64,000 bases of DNA from Parasedimentitalea psychrophila (GTDB lineage Bacteria > Pseudomonadota > Alphaproteobacteria > Rhodobacterales > Rhodobacteraceae), in assembly GCF_030285785.1 (NCBI RefSeq), contig NZ_CP127247.1, positions 2,751,501-2,815,500 on the forward strand, read 5' to 3'. The translations under genes were made by a program, and so were the position numbers. The notes beneath the pieces were generated by a model that made no database searches, was not told the origin of the DNA, and saw only the letters and a program-made list of their open reading frames with translations. The stretch's first letter is position 1; every line of letters starts with the position of its first letter. Positions 51,566 to 60,337 of this stretch are shown one piece after another.

Positions 51566-53773
51566 TCAGTCGACCGGCGAGAAGTGGAAGACTTTTGTCG
51601 CGTTGACGTAGGTGTACATGTACTCCCCCTCGACCAAAGGGGCGGCGTGGCGATAAATCGGACCACAGACGGTTCGACCGAGTGACAATGATTCGACACG
51701 TTCGCACAACATGTCGCCCGAAACGGTCACTTCACCCGTTGCGATGTAAGCGTTTGTACGGAATGCCAACGAACCATCTGCACCGATCTGCGTAACACCG
51801 GGGCCGATCCCTTCGACATTGCCCTGCCATATGCGCCCGAATGTAACGTGCCTGATTTCATCTGCGGTCAGGGGCTCGCGGATTCCGGCATCGAAGCCCC
51901 ATGGCCATTTTTGTAATCCACCCATGGTGAGTGCGCCAAGAAATTTCTTCAAATCTTCCGCTCTGCGGAGATGTCCAAACTTCATCCGGTATAGTTCCAC
52001 GGACATGTTTGCTTCTAGACGTTCCGCCTCTGCCGCTGCGTCGCGGGCAAGTTCTATGCGATCTGCCAATGTGTAGGCCGCAACGAGATAGGCGTAGATT
52101 TCATCGACATTCGGTGCTGCGTCGCGAGCCTGTTCGAGTATGCTGACCGCACGTTCTGGCTGGCCATTTAGCATGAAGGCTAAACTGGCGTCGAGGCGGG
52201 TTCCGTTGGGAAGGTTTGGGTTCAGCTTCTGTGCGGTTTCGATGGCCGCAACCGCGTCGGCAGGGCGGCCGCTGAAGGTATGCACAAGGTTCAGTGCAGC
52301 ATGAGCTTCCGCCTCGTTCGGCCCCAAAGCTACAGCCCGTTCAGCAGATATTAGAGCATCCTCATAGCGACCGTCGATTACCTGCAATTCTGCGAGCACA
52401 GAAAAGGTCAAGGAGAGTCCTGCGTCGATCTCCAGCGCTTTGCTAGCATGTTCATAGGCTCGCTTGCGAGCAACCGGAAAGGCCAATACATCGTCATAGT
52501 TACTACGCATGACATAAGCCTCGGTCCTTGCTGTCGCGGCAAAAGCCCGAGCAAATTCAGGGTCGAGTTCCGTCGACTTTGCGAAGAGAGCCAATGCCTC
52601 GTGTAGCTGTGGACGAAAGCCAGTCCGCGCTGCATGTTCGGCGCGTAAATAATAGTCGTAGGCTTCGAGGTTTTGAGTTGGCAGGCGTTGGAGACGCTTC
52701 TGCTCAGTCAGTGAAAGCCGGACTGACAGGGTTTCGACAATGTGGCGGATCACCTCGTCTTGCACCGCAAAAATATCAGAAGCGTTGCGGTCAATCCGGT
52801 CAGCCCAAAGGCTGTCGCCTGTTTGACTATCAATCAACTGGGCATTGATGCGGATACGATCACCGGCGCGGCGCACACTACCCTCGAGCACGTAGCGGAC
52901 GCCAAGCTTGCGCCCCACTTCACGAATGTCGACTGGTTGATCTTTCAGGGTGAACGCCGTGTTGCGGGCGATAACCAGCAGACCGGAGATCCCCGAGAGA
53001 TCCGTAATCAGGTCGTCCGTCAATCCGTCTGCGAAATAGTCGTCGTCGGCATCAGCGCTCAGGTTGTGGAATGGAAGCACCGCAAGCGAAGGCCGATCCG
53101 CGGGTGCTTGAGTCTCTTGAGGGGGTAGCGGCGAAGAGGTCGGTTGCCAAGGCTGAGACCAGAGCACAAGTCCCGCCACCATGACAGCAATCCCACCACC
53201 GCCGAACTTGAGCCACTGCATCATGGGCCATGGCGTGCGCGGCGGTTCGCCGACGGTATTCTGCATGGCTACGCGATAGACGTCGATGGGGTCGGGGATA
53301 TTCTTGACCAGATGCTCGCCCATCGCCTCGAACGGGTGATCGACCTTTCCGCGCGTATATTCGAAAACTGCGCGCGAAACACAGATGCCGCCGGGGTGTG
53401 CCAGCGACTCGAGCCGGGAGGCGACATTTACTCCGTCGCCATAAATGTCTCCCTCCTCCACGATCACGTCACCAACATTGACGCCGATGCGAAACAGAAT
53501 TCGTTGATCGGCCTGAACCTCGGTTTGGCGTTTCGCGACGCCCTCCTGAATTGCGATGGCACAGGAAACGGCATCGACCACGCTGGGAAATTCGATAAGG
53601 GCACCATCGCCCATCAGCTTAATAATGTGCCCGTTGTGACTGGCGACAGTAGGCTCGACTAAGTTATTGCGTTCAGCCCGCAACCTTATGTAGGTGTCCG
53701 CTTCGTCCTTCGCCATCAGACCGCTGTAGCCGACAACGTCAATGGTAAGAATGGCTGTGAGGCGGCGCTCCAT
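51566..53773 (-). CDS. Class III adenylate/guanylate cyclase with TolB-like and TPR regions
   Basis: A 735-residue protein. The N-terminal cyclase domain (1-170; MERRLTAILTIDVVGYSGLM, MGDGALIEFPSVVDAV, FRIGVNVGDVIVEEGDIYGD, GVNVASRLESLA) contains the two metal Asp. A membrane helix (~188-206) is followed by a FlgO/TolB-like segment (RPSLAVLPFHNLSADADDDY, GLTDDLITDLS, GVRYVLEGSVRRAGDRIRIN) and a series of TPRs (~370-560). This architecture is frequent in alphaproteobacteria; it makes cyclic nucleotide in response to signals sensed by the C-terminal part. ATG 53773 has GAGGGA upstream. Confidence 0.92.
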   Translation of the reverse strand: MERRLTAILTIDVVGYSGLMAKDEADTYIRLRAERNNLVEPTVASHNGHIIKLMGDGALIEFPSVVDAVSCAIAIQEGVAKRQTEVQADQRILFRIGVNVGDVIVEEGDIYGDGVNVASRLESLAHPGGICVSRAVFEYTRGKVDHPFEAMGEHLVKNIPDPIDVYRVAMQNTVGEPPRTPWPMMQWLKFGGGGIAVMVAGLVLWSQPWQPTSSPLPPQETQAPADRPSLAVLPFHNLSADADDDYFADGLTDDLITDLSGISGLLVIARNTAFTLKDQPVDIREVGRKLGVRYVLEGSVRRAGDRIRINAQLIDSQTGDSLWADRIDRNASDIFAVQDEVIRHIVETLSVRLSLTEQKRLQRLPTQNLEAYDYYLRAEHAARTGFRPQLHEALALFAKSTELDPEFARAFAATARTEAYVMRSNYDDVLAFPVARKRAYEHASKALEIDAGLSLTFSVLAELQVIDGRYEDALISAERAVALGPNEAEAHAALNLVHTFSGRPADAVAAIETAQKLNPNLPNGTRLDASLAFMLNGQPERAVSILEQARDAAPNVDEIYAYLVAAYTLADRIELARDAAAEAERLEANMSVELYRMKFGHLRRAEDLKKFLGALTMGGLQKWPWGFDAGIREPLTADEIRHVTFGRIWQGNVEGIGPGVTQIGADGSLAFRTNAYIATGEVTVSGDMLCERVESLSLGRTVCGPIYRHAAPLVEGEYMYTYVNATKVFHFSPVD

Positions 53774-54049
53774 TTTCCCTCGCTGATTGCGACAAAAGTT
53801 ACACTTGTCTAAAACACTACAGCAGAATTGGCTCAATTATGCGATGGCCCGTGCGCTCATTTCCTGTCGATCCTGATCATAGGTTCGGCATCATCCGATA
53901 AATCGTAGTTGCTAATCGGCGAACGAAGATTATTGGTGGACCAACCTTGAGCTTCGGCCAAAGTGCGTTGTGTTTCGCAAGCAGCCATTCGCTGCGCCGT
54001 CCACGAAAGTCGGGTATGGGCCGTTAGCAACCGTGATGGACGAGTGAAA

Positions 54050-54205
54050 GGGCCCAATTGCTGCACCATGCACATTTCGTCACTAAGGGCGGGTTCCGGA
54101 CCTTCGCTGCGGTCAACTCCAACGGCAGCAATGCGCAGTTATTGACCTTTGCAAAGTCGGCCCCCAAGACGCGCCGACATGTCGCGAACGGCCCATAGCC
54201 GCCGC
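54050..54205 (+). repeat. Dispersed mosaic repeat, module A copy
   Basis: One of the clearest copies: AATTGCTGCACCATGCACAT, TTCCGGACCTTCGCTGCGGT, GACCTTTGCAAAGTCGGCCC, ACGCGCCGACATGTCGCGAA and CGGCCCATAGCCGCC. The gap from 53774 to 54536 contains no gene. Confidence 0.9.
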
Positions 54206-54536
54206 TGGCCAGCCGATCTGGTGCCGCGCTGCAGCTTCACCAGACCTGCCATTCGTGTGCTATGCAGCATTTTTGAAAAGCGAGAGACCGACATGCGGAC
54301 ATTGCTGGCATTTGCAGACCCGGCCAATGCTCGAACAGCAATCCTCCAGAGTCGGCGGCAACCGACAAGCCGCGGCGCAGAATGAACGGCAAAAACAACC
54401 AAACCAGAGCCTACGCAATGAAACTGCCCACTTGTTTTGAAAACCCTGACGTCGAGCAGGGCTAGGCATCAGTCCAATTTAAGTTTTGCCAAAAAAGAGA
54501 AAAAGATTGATCTTGGAGCTAGGAGGCTTTTTTTCA

Positions 54537-55454
54537 ATGAACAAGAACCGATCTTCACTGCCCACCACAACCGATGAAATGGACGCCCTTTTTGCAAAGG
54601 TATTTAGGGAAGAAAGTACGAATTTGGGCATGGCCTTTCAGTCGCGCCCTACCGACATAATCATTGCTCCCTTCGCCAAATGTGGCACAACCTGGTTGCA
54701 GCAGATTGCCCACGGCTTGCGGACACGGGGCAGTATGGACTTTGAAGAGATCAGTAATGTAACGCCGTGGATCGAGCTCGCTTTCGAACTTGGCATCGAT
54801 CTGGACGCGGCTCAATTGGCCGAACCGCGGGTCTTTAAGAGCCATCTCAGTTGGCGGGATGTCCCCAAGAACGCACGCTATATTGTCTCATTCCGCGATC
54901 CATCGGATGCATTCATATCAGTCTACCGATTTTTCGAAGGCTTTATGTTTGAGCCGGGCACGATTGATATGGACACGTTCTTTCGGTGGCGCAACCCGCC
55001 TGCCGAGATGGGCGAGCGCGGATATTGGCACCACTTGGCTTCATGGTGGGAGCAGCGAGATAATCCCGATGTCCTGCTGCTGTGTTACGAAGATATGCTG
55101 GCAGACTTTCCTGGCACAGTGCGGCGTGTTGCGGCGTTCATGGACATCCCGCTTGATGACGAGCTGTTCGCCCGTGTGGTGCACCAAGCCTCGCGGCGGT
55201 TCATGTTGGAGCATAAAAGTCAGTTTGATGAGGCCCCCTTTCGGCGCCTGATTTCTCAGCGGACAGGTTTGCCTGTTGATACGGATGCCTCCAAGGTCAC
55301 GCCCGGCGCACGCGACGACCCGAAATATCATCTTGCAGCAACACACCAACAGAAGCTGGAGGAATTTTGGCAGGCGCAACTGTCCAACCGTTTCGGTCTG
55401 GAAATCTACGAAGATCTAAGGCATGCCATTCGAGCTCTACACCAAACTGGATAA
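54537..55454 (+). CDS. PAPS-dependent sulfotransferase
   Basis: A 305-residue cytosolic-type sulfotransferase that transfers sulfate from PAPS to a hydroxyl or amine. The 5'-phosphosulfate loop is PFAKCGTTWLQQI (K48), a candidate catalytic H103 lies in VFKSHLSWRD, and the 3'-phosphate site is YIVSFRDPSDAFISVYRF (R120, S128). The acceptor is unknown. AGGAGG lies 12 bases before ATG 54537; an upstream in-frame TTG at 54486 is less likely. It stands alone between repeat arrays. Confidence 0.9.
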   Translation: MNKNRSSLPTTTDEMDALFAKVFREESTNLGMAFQSRPTDIIIAPFAKCGTTWLQQIAHGLRTRGSMDFEEISNVTPWIELAFELGIDLDAAQLAEPRVFKSHLSWRDVPKNARYIVSFRDPSDAFISVYRFFEGFMFEPGTIDMDTFFRWRNPPAEMGERGYWHHLASWWEQRDNPDVLLLCYEDMLADFPGTVRRVAAFMDIPLDDELFARVVHQASRRFMLEHKSQFDEAPFRRLISQRTGLPVDTDASKVTPGARDDPKYHLAATHQQKLEEFWQAQLSNRFGLEIYEDLRHAIRALHQTG

Positions 55455-55679
55455 ACCCAACGATGGCAAGTTCTCCTAGGATACGGCCCATCGGGCGGTC
55501 TGCTTCGTGCTATGACCATGCAGATTGCGCATCCGCAGCGAATTTTCCTCCTGCGAAAGTCGGTGTCGTATTACTGGCAATTCTGCTTTAGTCTTCGAGC
55601 CGCCTTGCGGCGGTGCAGAGAATTACGCCGTTTCAGGGTTGCCTGAATGTCGGTTCCCGACGTCTCGGCATAGTTGGTT

Positions 55680-55904
55680 CGCGCTTGCGGAGAAAGTCAG
55701 CAATCCGCCCTTCCTGCTCCAGACGTCCCCCATGCTGCACCCGGCACGAATGTCGTGGAAGGGCTGGGAACAGCCATTAGACGGGTTTGGCACGAACGGC
55801 AGGTCAGGGCCGTTCACGTCCTATCAGGGCGAGCCGCGGCCAGACTTTGCAAAGGTGACTATCTGCGCATAGCCGCCGATGGTGGTGATCGCGTCTAATG
55901 GCTG
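55680..55904. repeat. Dispersed mosaic repeat, reverse B plus centre, interrupted by IS110
   Basis: A reverse module B (CCGCCCTTCCTGCTCCAGAC, CACGAATGTCGTGGAAGGGC, GCCATTAGACGGGTTTGGCA) is followed by a centre with GCCAGACTTTGCAAAGGTGA and by the beginning of a forward module B (GTGATCGCGTCTAATGGCTG). The forward module resumes at 57276 after the IS. Reverse and forward B halves are mutually complementary over ~80 bases. Confidence 0.85.
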
Positions 55905-55918
55905 CTTCTCTAATTGGG

Positions 55919-56159
55919 TGTTTGGGTCAAGCTCATTTTCCTTCTTCCTTTTGGGCCATAGTCACTCATCCGGGTCACGCTTCTCTCCGCAGTCTGGTTG
56001 ATGCCATGTTGGCACCGCTGCACGCATATGTCGGATCGGCAGTGGAGAGCCTTGCTCTCAGACGCGCTTCACGTTGCGTAGCAGACATTTTCGGCTTCTT
56101 CCACGAACCTCGTCCGGTGAGGGACGACCCCGTTAGGATTGGGTGGTTAGCGTTTTTGC
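55919..56159 (-). ncRNA. Predicted IS110/IS1111 guide (bridge/seeker) RNA region
   Basis: IS110-family transposases use a structured RNA made from the noncoding end of the element to choose target and donor. In this copy the only long noncoding segment lies downstream of the transposase, so the RNA should be encoded here on the minus strand. I did not fold it; the assignment is by position only. Confidence 0.35.
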
Positions 56160-57194
56160 TCATACCTTGCCTCCCACCTGGTCCTGACGGAATTCCGTGC
56201 CGTCTATCCACATGCGATGCAGTAGAACTGCGAGCTTGCGTGCAACCGCGACAACAGCTCTGCGGCGACCTTTTGTGCGCATCAGCCGCATACCCCAAGA
56301 TTTGGTCTGAGACCCGGCCATTGTTCGTATGAGCAAAGCGTTGGCGGCTGCGTACAACGTTGCTCGGACATCCCGGTCGCCCGCTTTTGATATACGGCCG
56401 GGATTGTCGTGCTCACCCGACTGATATCGTCTCGGCGTCAGGCCAAAATGTGCGCCAACAGTCCGTGACTTCTTGAAGCGCGTCGGATCATCGACAGCGG
56501 CTTTGAAGGTCAAAGACGCAATTGGCCCAACGCCTGGAACGGTCATCATCCGCATGCAAACTTCATCACGGCTGGCGGCCCGTTTGACCCGTCGATCCAG
56601 CTCCAGAAAATGCTGATACAAAACCACACGTGCATCCAAGAGCGGCACCAAAGCATGAGCCAGAACATCATCCATCTCGATCAAGGCCCGGACGACGCCA
56701 TCAAAACTGCCGTGCTTCACGGTCTTGGGCAGGCGAATGCCAAATATCTTCAATAACCCGCGCACCTCATTGGCCAAATCCATTGTCTTCTTCAGCAATG
56801 CCTTACGTGTGCTGAGCAAGGCACGGACACCATGGGCCTCTCGGCTCTTCATATGCACCGGGCTAAACCAGCCGGTACGCAGAACCTGGGCGATCCCGCG
56901 TGCGTCGTTCTTATCTGTCTTGTTGCGCATCGCTGACAGCGCGGCATTGACTTGCCGTGCCTCCATGCAAACGACTTCGAAGCCTTCTGCTTCCAAACCG
57001 AAGTACAGGTGTTGGCTCATGGTGCCCGCTTCAAAGCCGCTCCGTTCAATCGGATGCGGGAAGTCGGCGAGGCACTCAGCAATATCCTTGATCTCGCAAG
57101 GCAGTTCGCGCTCGAACAGCGTCGTTCCCTTACTATCAACAATGCAAAGCGCACAGGATCGTAGCGAAACGTCTAATCCGGCAAAATACTCCAT
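56160..57194 (-). CDS. IS110-family transposase
   Basis: The intact 344-residue protein has the RuvC-like DEDD start (MEYFAGLDVSLRSCALCIVD, GFEAGTMSQHLYFGLEAEGF, KTDKNDARGIAQVL) and the C-terminal transposase_20 region (VPGVGPIASLTFKAAVDDPT, GAHFGLTPRRYQSGEHDNPG), with the catalytic Ser expected in GRISKAGDRDVR. Length and motifs indicate an active enzyme. It is the only complete IS transposase in the window. Confidence 0.95.
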   Translation of the reverse strand: MEYFAGLDVSLRSCALCIVDSKGTTLFERELPCEIKDIAECLADFPHPIERSGFEAGTMSQHLYFGLEAEGFEVVCMEARQVNAALSAMRNKTDKNDARGIAQVLRTGWFSPVHMKSREAHGVRALLSTRKALLKKTMDLANEVRGLLKIFGIRLPKTVKHGSFDGVVRALIEMDDVLAHALVPLLDARVVLYQHFLELDRRVKRAASRDEVCMRMMTVPGVGPIASLTFKAAVDDPTRFKKSRTVGAHFGLTPRRYQSGEHDNPGRISKAGDRDVRATLYAAANALLIRTMAGSQTKSWGMRLMRTKGRRRAVVAVARKLAVLLHRMWIDGTEFRQDQVGGKV

Positions 57195-57275
57195 ATTCTA
57201 TCTCCCTTGTTCACAAGCCACCTTGTGATCTTATCGGGAGCTCGACCTCAGAACAGAGGGGGCCCAATTACGCAT

Positions 57276-57370
57276 GCTCCCAGCCCTTCTACGACATTCG
57301 TGCTGGGTGCAGCATGACGCGACGTCTGAAGCTGGAAGGGCGGATTTCGGACCTTCTCTGCAGGCGCGAG
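57276..57370 (+). repeat. Dispersed mosaic repeat, forward B, right of IS110
   Basis: Continues the split repeat with AGCCCTTCTACGACATTCGT, GGGTGCAGCATGACGCGA and GAAGGGCGGATTTCGGACCT. More degenerate repeat-like sequence follows to about 57540. Confidence 0.85.
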
Positions 57371-57624
57371 CCAAGAATGCGAAAACTCAGTAAGCCGACT
57401 TTCAGACAAACACGAAGCGGGGTTCTTTTCTGCGGTGCGGAAGACGGCTCTGGAGCCCATTTCGACCAATGCTTCTGCCGTAGAAATTCGTCAATAGGGT
57501 AGGACTTCGAACGTTCGCAGCGCATTGTTCGAATGGCTGCACTACGCAGGCCAACACCCATGTTGACGACGGCAAGAACGGCAACGCTTCCTCGGTGCTG
57601 GGCATTATGAGCGCCCGCACTTCA

Positions 57625-57790
57625 TGGCTATGTCAATGGCAGCATGCCCAAGCGGATCCACACGCCCGCAGGCACTGTCGCGGTACAGGTTCCCAAGATC
57701 TCCGGTCATCAGGACGCCGTCTTATTCCTGCAATCTCTTGAACGCGGTCGTTGGTCTGTGCACGTAGTGATGCCCGCGATCTGCTTGCAT
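57625..57790 (+). pseudogene. IS256-family transposase N-terminal remnant
   Basis: The frame reads LHGYVNGSMPKRIHTPAGTV, AVQVPKISGHQD and FLQSLERGRWSVHVVMPAIC, matching the N-terminal third of IS256-type transposases of the group with TPAGTV-V-VPK and QSLERGRRSVRAVM. The catalytic DDE region is missing. The C-terminal remnant at 27340 is from the same group. Confidence 0.7.
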
Positions 57791-57873
57791 GAGCGTTTGC
57801 TGTTCCAGTGGAAATACAGTTTGACTTTTGGTTTTCAGAAACATAAAACCAATCAAAGCAAAATGGTGATATT

Positions 57874-58479
57874 ATGGCCTCCTTATCCGAACTGAACGCG
57901 GCGCTCTCATGTGCATTGAATGAAGACTACTCGACAGTTGCGCAATATAGCAGAAGGCTGATTGATGCCGGGTTTCTTCCCAAGAGCAAGGGGAGGGCAA
58001 TCGCTGACGCGCGTGTTGGTGATGTCATCAAGCTCTTAGTTGCAGTGGGAGCACGGCCAAAGTTAGCAGATACGGCACGTTTTGTTGAGGAATACCTTTG
58101 CCTGACAGGGGATGGCGTTCCTGAAACAGCGCCAGAGAAATTAAGAGAAACGACGTTCGAACGTATGCTTTATACGTTGCTGATGGTGATTGCCCCGCAC
58201 GGAAAGCTGAAACCAGAAATCGAAAATCACCGCCAGCGTGAGCGCAAGCTTACTTATGAGATAAACCTGACATGGCCAGAAATCTTAGTTTACGAAAACG
58301 GACACATTGTCGAAGCTTTCAAGAACGAAGGTTTGCCCGGTCATTGGAATGGTGATCACAAGCGAACATTTACGTTTTCGGCCAATTTATTTGACGAGTT
58401 CGATGACTTTGATTTTCAGATTGAGGAGCTTTTTTGGAAGACGTTTCCAGATGAGTCAGACTGGAGCCTGATCAAATAA
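57874..58479 (+). CDS. Hypothetical protein near the integrase
   Basis: A 201-residue soluble protein (MASLSELNAALSCALNEDYS) with a helical first half that includes KGRAIADARVGDVIKLLVAV, and an acidic C-terminus (FDEFDDFDFQIEELFWKTFP). It is AT-richer than its neighbours. I do not recognise a family. The N-terminal part resembles small helix-turn-helix-like domains of phage proteins, but this is weak. Its place at the right end of the island points to a phage or element gene. Confidence 0.7.
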   Translation: MASLSELNAALSCALNEDYSTVAQYSRRLIDAGFLPKSKGRAIADARVGDVIKLLVAVGARPKLADTARFVEEYLCLTGDGVPETAPEKLRETTFERMLYTLLMVIAPHGKLKPEIENHRQRERKLTYEINLTWPEILVYENGHIVEAFKNEGLPGHWNGDHKRTFTFSANLFDEFDDFDFQIEELFWKTFPDESDWSLIK

Positions 58480-58549
58480 CACACCCAAAATGGGTGTCGA
58501 AATTGGAGCCACACCGTGAGGTGGCGTGACCTCAGCGACGTATCCAACC

Positions 58550-58591
58550 GGCCAGCGCGGGAATAAGTTTGGCGACCTACCCGCGCTGGCC
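58550..58591. other. 12-bp perfect hairpin before the integrase genes
   Basis: GGCCAGCGCGGG (58550-58561) pairs exactly with CCCGCGCTGGCC (58580-58591). A smaller hairpin ACACCC/GGGTGT (58481-58497) directly follows the stop of the preceding gene. They may end that transcript before the integrase operon. Confidence 0.7.
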
Positions 58592-58623
58592 TTCCACCCC
58601 AACTCCTGATGAAAGGAACTAAG

Positions 58624-58761
58624 ATGCTTCCTAATAACCTGCGGGACCTAAAAGAGTCACGCGGCAAGAACATTGCCGAAATGAATGCCATCGATGGCAA
58701 GGCCGCGGGGGACAGCCGCGACTTGTCGGGCGAAGAACGTATCTTTCACCCCTCAATATGA
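58624..58761 (+). CDS. 45-residue capsid-like N-terminal fragment
   Basis: The short frame MLPNNLRDLKESRGKNIAEM, ending DLSGEERIFHPSI, has AAGGAAC upstream and resembles the first coiled-coil part of HK97-type major capsid proteins (LRELREKRA--AEMRALLD-A-AE-RDLTAEE). Full capsid proteins are ~400 residues, so this is a truncated remnant or a small independent gene. The phage origin is tentative. Confidence 0.45.
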   Translation: MLPNNLRDLKESRGKNIAEMNAIDGKAAGDSRDLSGEERIFHPSI

Positions 58762-58791
58762 TCGCGTTGGACCAGCAGGAGAGCTGTAATA

Positions 58792-58983
58792 ATGGCAAAT
58801 TCTAGCCCTTTGACTATGGCCAGAAATACCGTGGTCGCTCTCCTTCGGGAGGCGCGCGAAGCTGGATGGGCCCAGGCAAAATTCGAGATCAAGCCTGACG
58901 GCAGCGTGACTGTCGATGCAGGAATGACGACCCAAGAAGGTGGTGACGATTTTCTGGCGAGTGATTTGAGGATGGGAAAATGA
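58792..58983 (+). CDS. Small protein coupled to the integrase
   Basis: A 63-residue protein (MANSSPLTMARNTVVALLRE, FEIKPDGSVTVDAGMT) with a helix followed by a beta-hairpin phrase. Genes of this kind commonly sit directly before alphaproteobacterial phage-type integrases. Its stop overlaps the integrase start by four bases (ATGA), so both are made together. A role as an excision factor is possible but not shown by motifs. Confidence 0.7.
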   Translation: MANSSPLTMARNTVVALLREAREAGWAQAKFEIKPDGSVTVDAGMTTQEGGDDFLASDLRMGK

Positions 58984-60008
58984 CCAAGAAAGGCTTGCCC
59001 AAGTACGTCTACGCTGATCGGGGCTATGTCAGGTTTATCCGCCGGTCACGGGGGCAATCGGTGATGATAAAAGAGGAATTTGGCACTCTCGAATTCTGGG
59101 ACCATTACAACCGGCTGTTGAAAGGCCGCGAGCCGATATCGTCAAAGCGCAACTTTGAAACGCTGGCGCTGAGTTACTTTGAGAGTGACGCGTACAAAAA
59201 GCTCAAGCCGCGCACCAAATCTGATTACCGGAAATACATCGAACATATCCGCAAAATCTGGGGTAGAAAAGACCCCCGGAAGATTGAGACACAGCATATC
59301 TATGAGCTGCACCGTGCCAATGCTGACCACTGGCGGCAGGCGAACTATCTGGTTCAAGTCATGGTGATCTTGATGAACCATGCCCGCTTGATCGGCTATC
59401 TCAAAAAGGAACACGGAAACCCGGCCAAAGGTATTCCGCTTTTCAAACAGAAAAGTGAGGGCTGGGAGCCTTGGCCTGATGATGTGCGGCAAGAGTTCGA
59501 GGCAGTGGCGTCGCCCCGCGCACTGCTGGTCTACGAGTTGTGCATCGGCACAGGACAGCGGATTGGCGACGTGGTGGCTATCCGTTGGGATCACATAAAA
59601 GACGGCGCCTATGACTTCACTCAGGGCAAGACTGACAAGCCCATGCGGATTCCGCTTACCGACCGGCTTAAGGCCTATTTGGGCACCGTCTCCAAAGAGG
59701 GCCTGACGATCATTACTGGCAAACATGGCTGCCCGGTGCAGTATCGGACTGTCGCCGAGGAAATGCGCAAGATCAAATCGAAGATGAAGCATCCGGACGC
59801 TGCAACATTCGTCACGCACGGGCTGCGCAAGAACGCAACCATCGAGCTTTATCAGTCAGGTTGCGACGATGAGATGGTGAAAGCCGTCACCGGGCATTCT
59901 GGCGTTGAGATGCTGAAGAAATATGGGGGAGCGATTAGGCAACGTGAACTGGCGACGCGTGCACAAGAGGCGCGAAATCGCATGGAACGGAACAAGACCA
60001 GAACGTGA
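58980..60008 (+). CDS. Tyrosine recombinase (island integrase)
   Basis: The 342-residue integrase contains the complete catalytic set: R194 in GTGQRIGDVVAIRW, H280 and R283 in FVTHGLRKNA, H306 in VTGHSGVE and Y315 in KKYGGAIR. The N-terminal part (~55-140) fits the SAM-like core-binding domain. It ends 62 bases before the tRNA-Cys half at 60071, the attachment site it should use. It is coupled to the small upstream gene. The reading frame appears intact, so integration and excision activity is plausible. Confidence 0.92.
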   Translation: MTKKGLPKYVYADRGYVRFIRRSRGQSVMIKEEFGTLEFWDHYNRLLKGREPISSKRNFETLALSYFESDAYKKLKPRTKSDYRKYIEHIRKIWGRKDPRKIETQHIYELHRANADHWRQANYLVQVMVILMNHARLIGYLKKEHGNPAKGIPLFKQKSEGWEPWPDDVRQEFEAVASPRALLVYELCIGTGQRIGDVVAIRWDHIKDGAYDFTQGKTDKPMRIPLTDRLKAYLGTVSKEGLTIITGKHGCPVQYRTVAEEMRKIKSKMKHPDAATFVTHGLRKNATIELYQSGCDDEMVKAVTGHSGVEMLKKYGGAIRQRELATRAQEARNRMERNKTRT

Positions 60009-60070
60009 AAGTTTCAACGCTTGTTTCAAAATTCAGGTAGTAGGAGTGAGGTCATGACGCAAGTCATTGA

Positions 60071-60123
60071 AAAGATTGGAGGCGAGTACGAGAATCGAAC
60101 TCGTGTACACGGATTTGCAATCC
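60071..60123 (-). other. Right attachment-site copy: 3' half of tRNA-Cys
   Basis: On the minus strand GGATTGCAAATCC forms the anticodon arm with anticodon GCA, followed by the T-arm ACGAG-TTCGATT-CTCGT, ACTCGCC and CCA. The 5' half is missing, so it is not a functional tRNA. It is the direct repeat of 23005-23057. Confidence 0.85.
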
Positions 60124-60337
60124 CTCTGACGGCTTTGAAAACAAAGCGAAAGAGTGTAAACGCACCCCTTTGGGGGGTGTTCGGAAATCAAATACTTACG
60201 ATGCACGTGTAAACGCTGAGAGGCGGAACTGCGCAAAGAAAAACACCGGGGCAGCGGCAACTGCACCCGGCGTCAATCAAGATAAGAAAACACCTAGTTT
60301 TCGCCGCAATAACATCCCAAAGCACCGCCGCAACGCA

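Larger units (their letters stand above)
55905..57275 (-). mobile_element. IS110-family (IS1111-like) insertion sequence
   Basis: The ends are inferred by comparison with uninterrupted module-B repeats at 37.6 and 50.0 kb: repeat sequence stops near 55904 and resumes near 57276. TAATTGGG (55911-55918) and CCCAATTA (57263-57270) are exact subterminal inverted repeats. The element is about 1.37 kb with one intact transposase. About 240 bases of noncoding DNA lie on the 3' side of the transposase and ~80 on the 5' side, the IS1111-type layout. No target duplication is evident, as expected for this family. Confidence 0.8.
23005..60123. mobile_element. Putative integrated genomic island flanked by tRNA-Cys 3' half repeats
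   Basis: Direct repeats at 23005-23057 and 60071-60123 (52 of 53 bases identical by eye) contain the 3' half of a tRNA-Cys gene. A complete tyrosine recombinase lies 60 bases inside the right repeat. This is the standard layout of a tRNA-targeted integrative element. The content between is accessory: catabolic genes, transporter, regulators, a large repeat protein and IS elements. No conjugation genes are visible, so it would need help to move. The sequence right of both repeats is homologous, which points to tandem insertion of related elements rather than one simple event. Confidence 0.7.
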
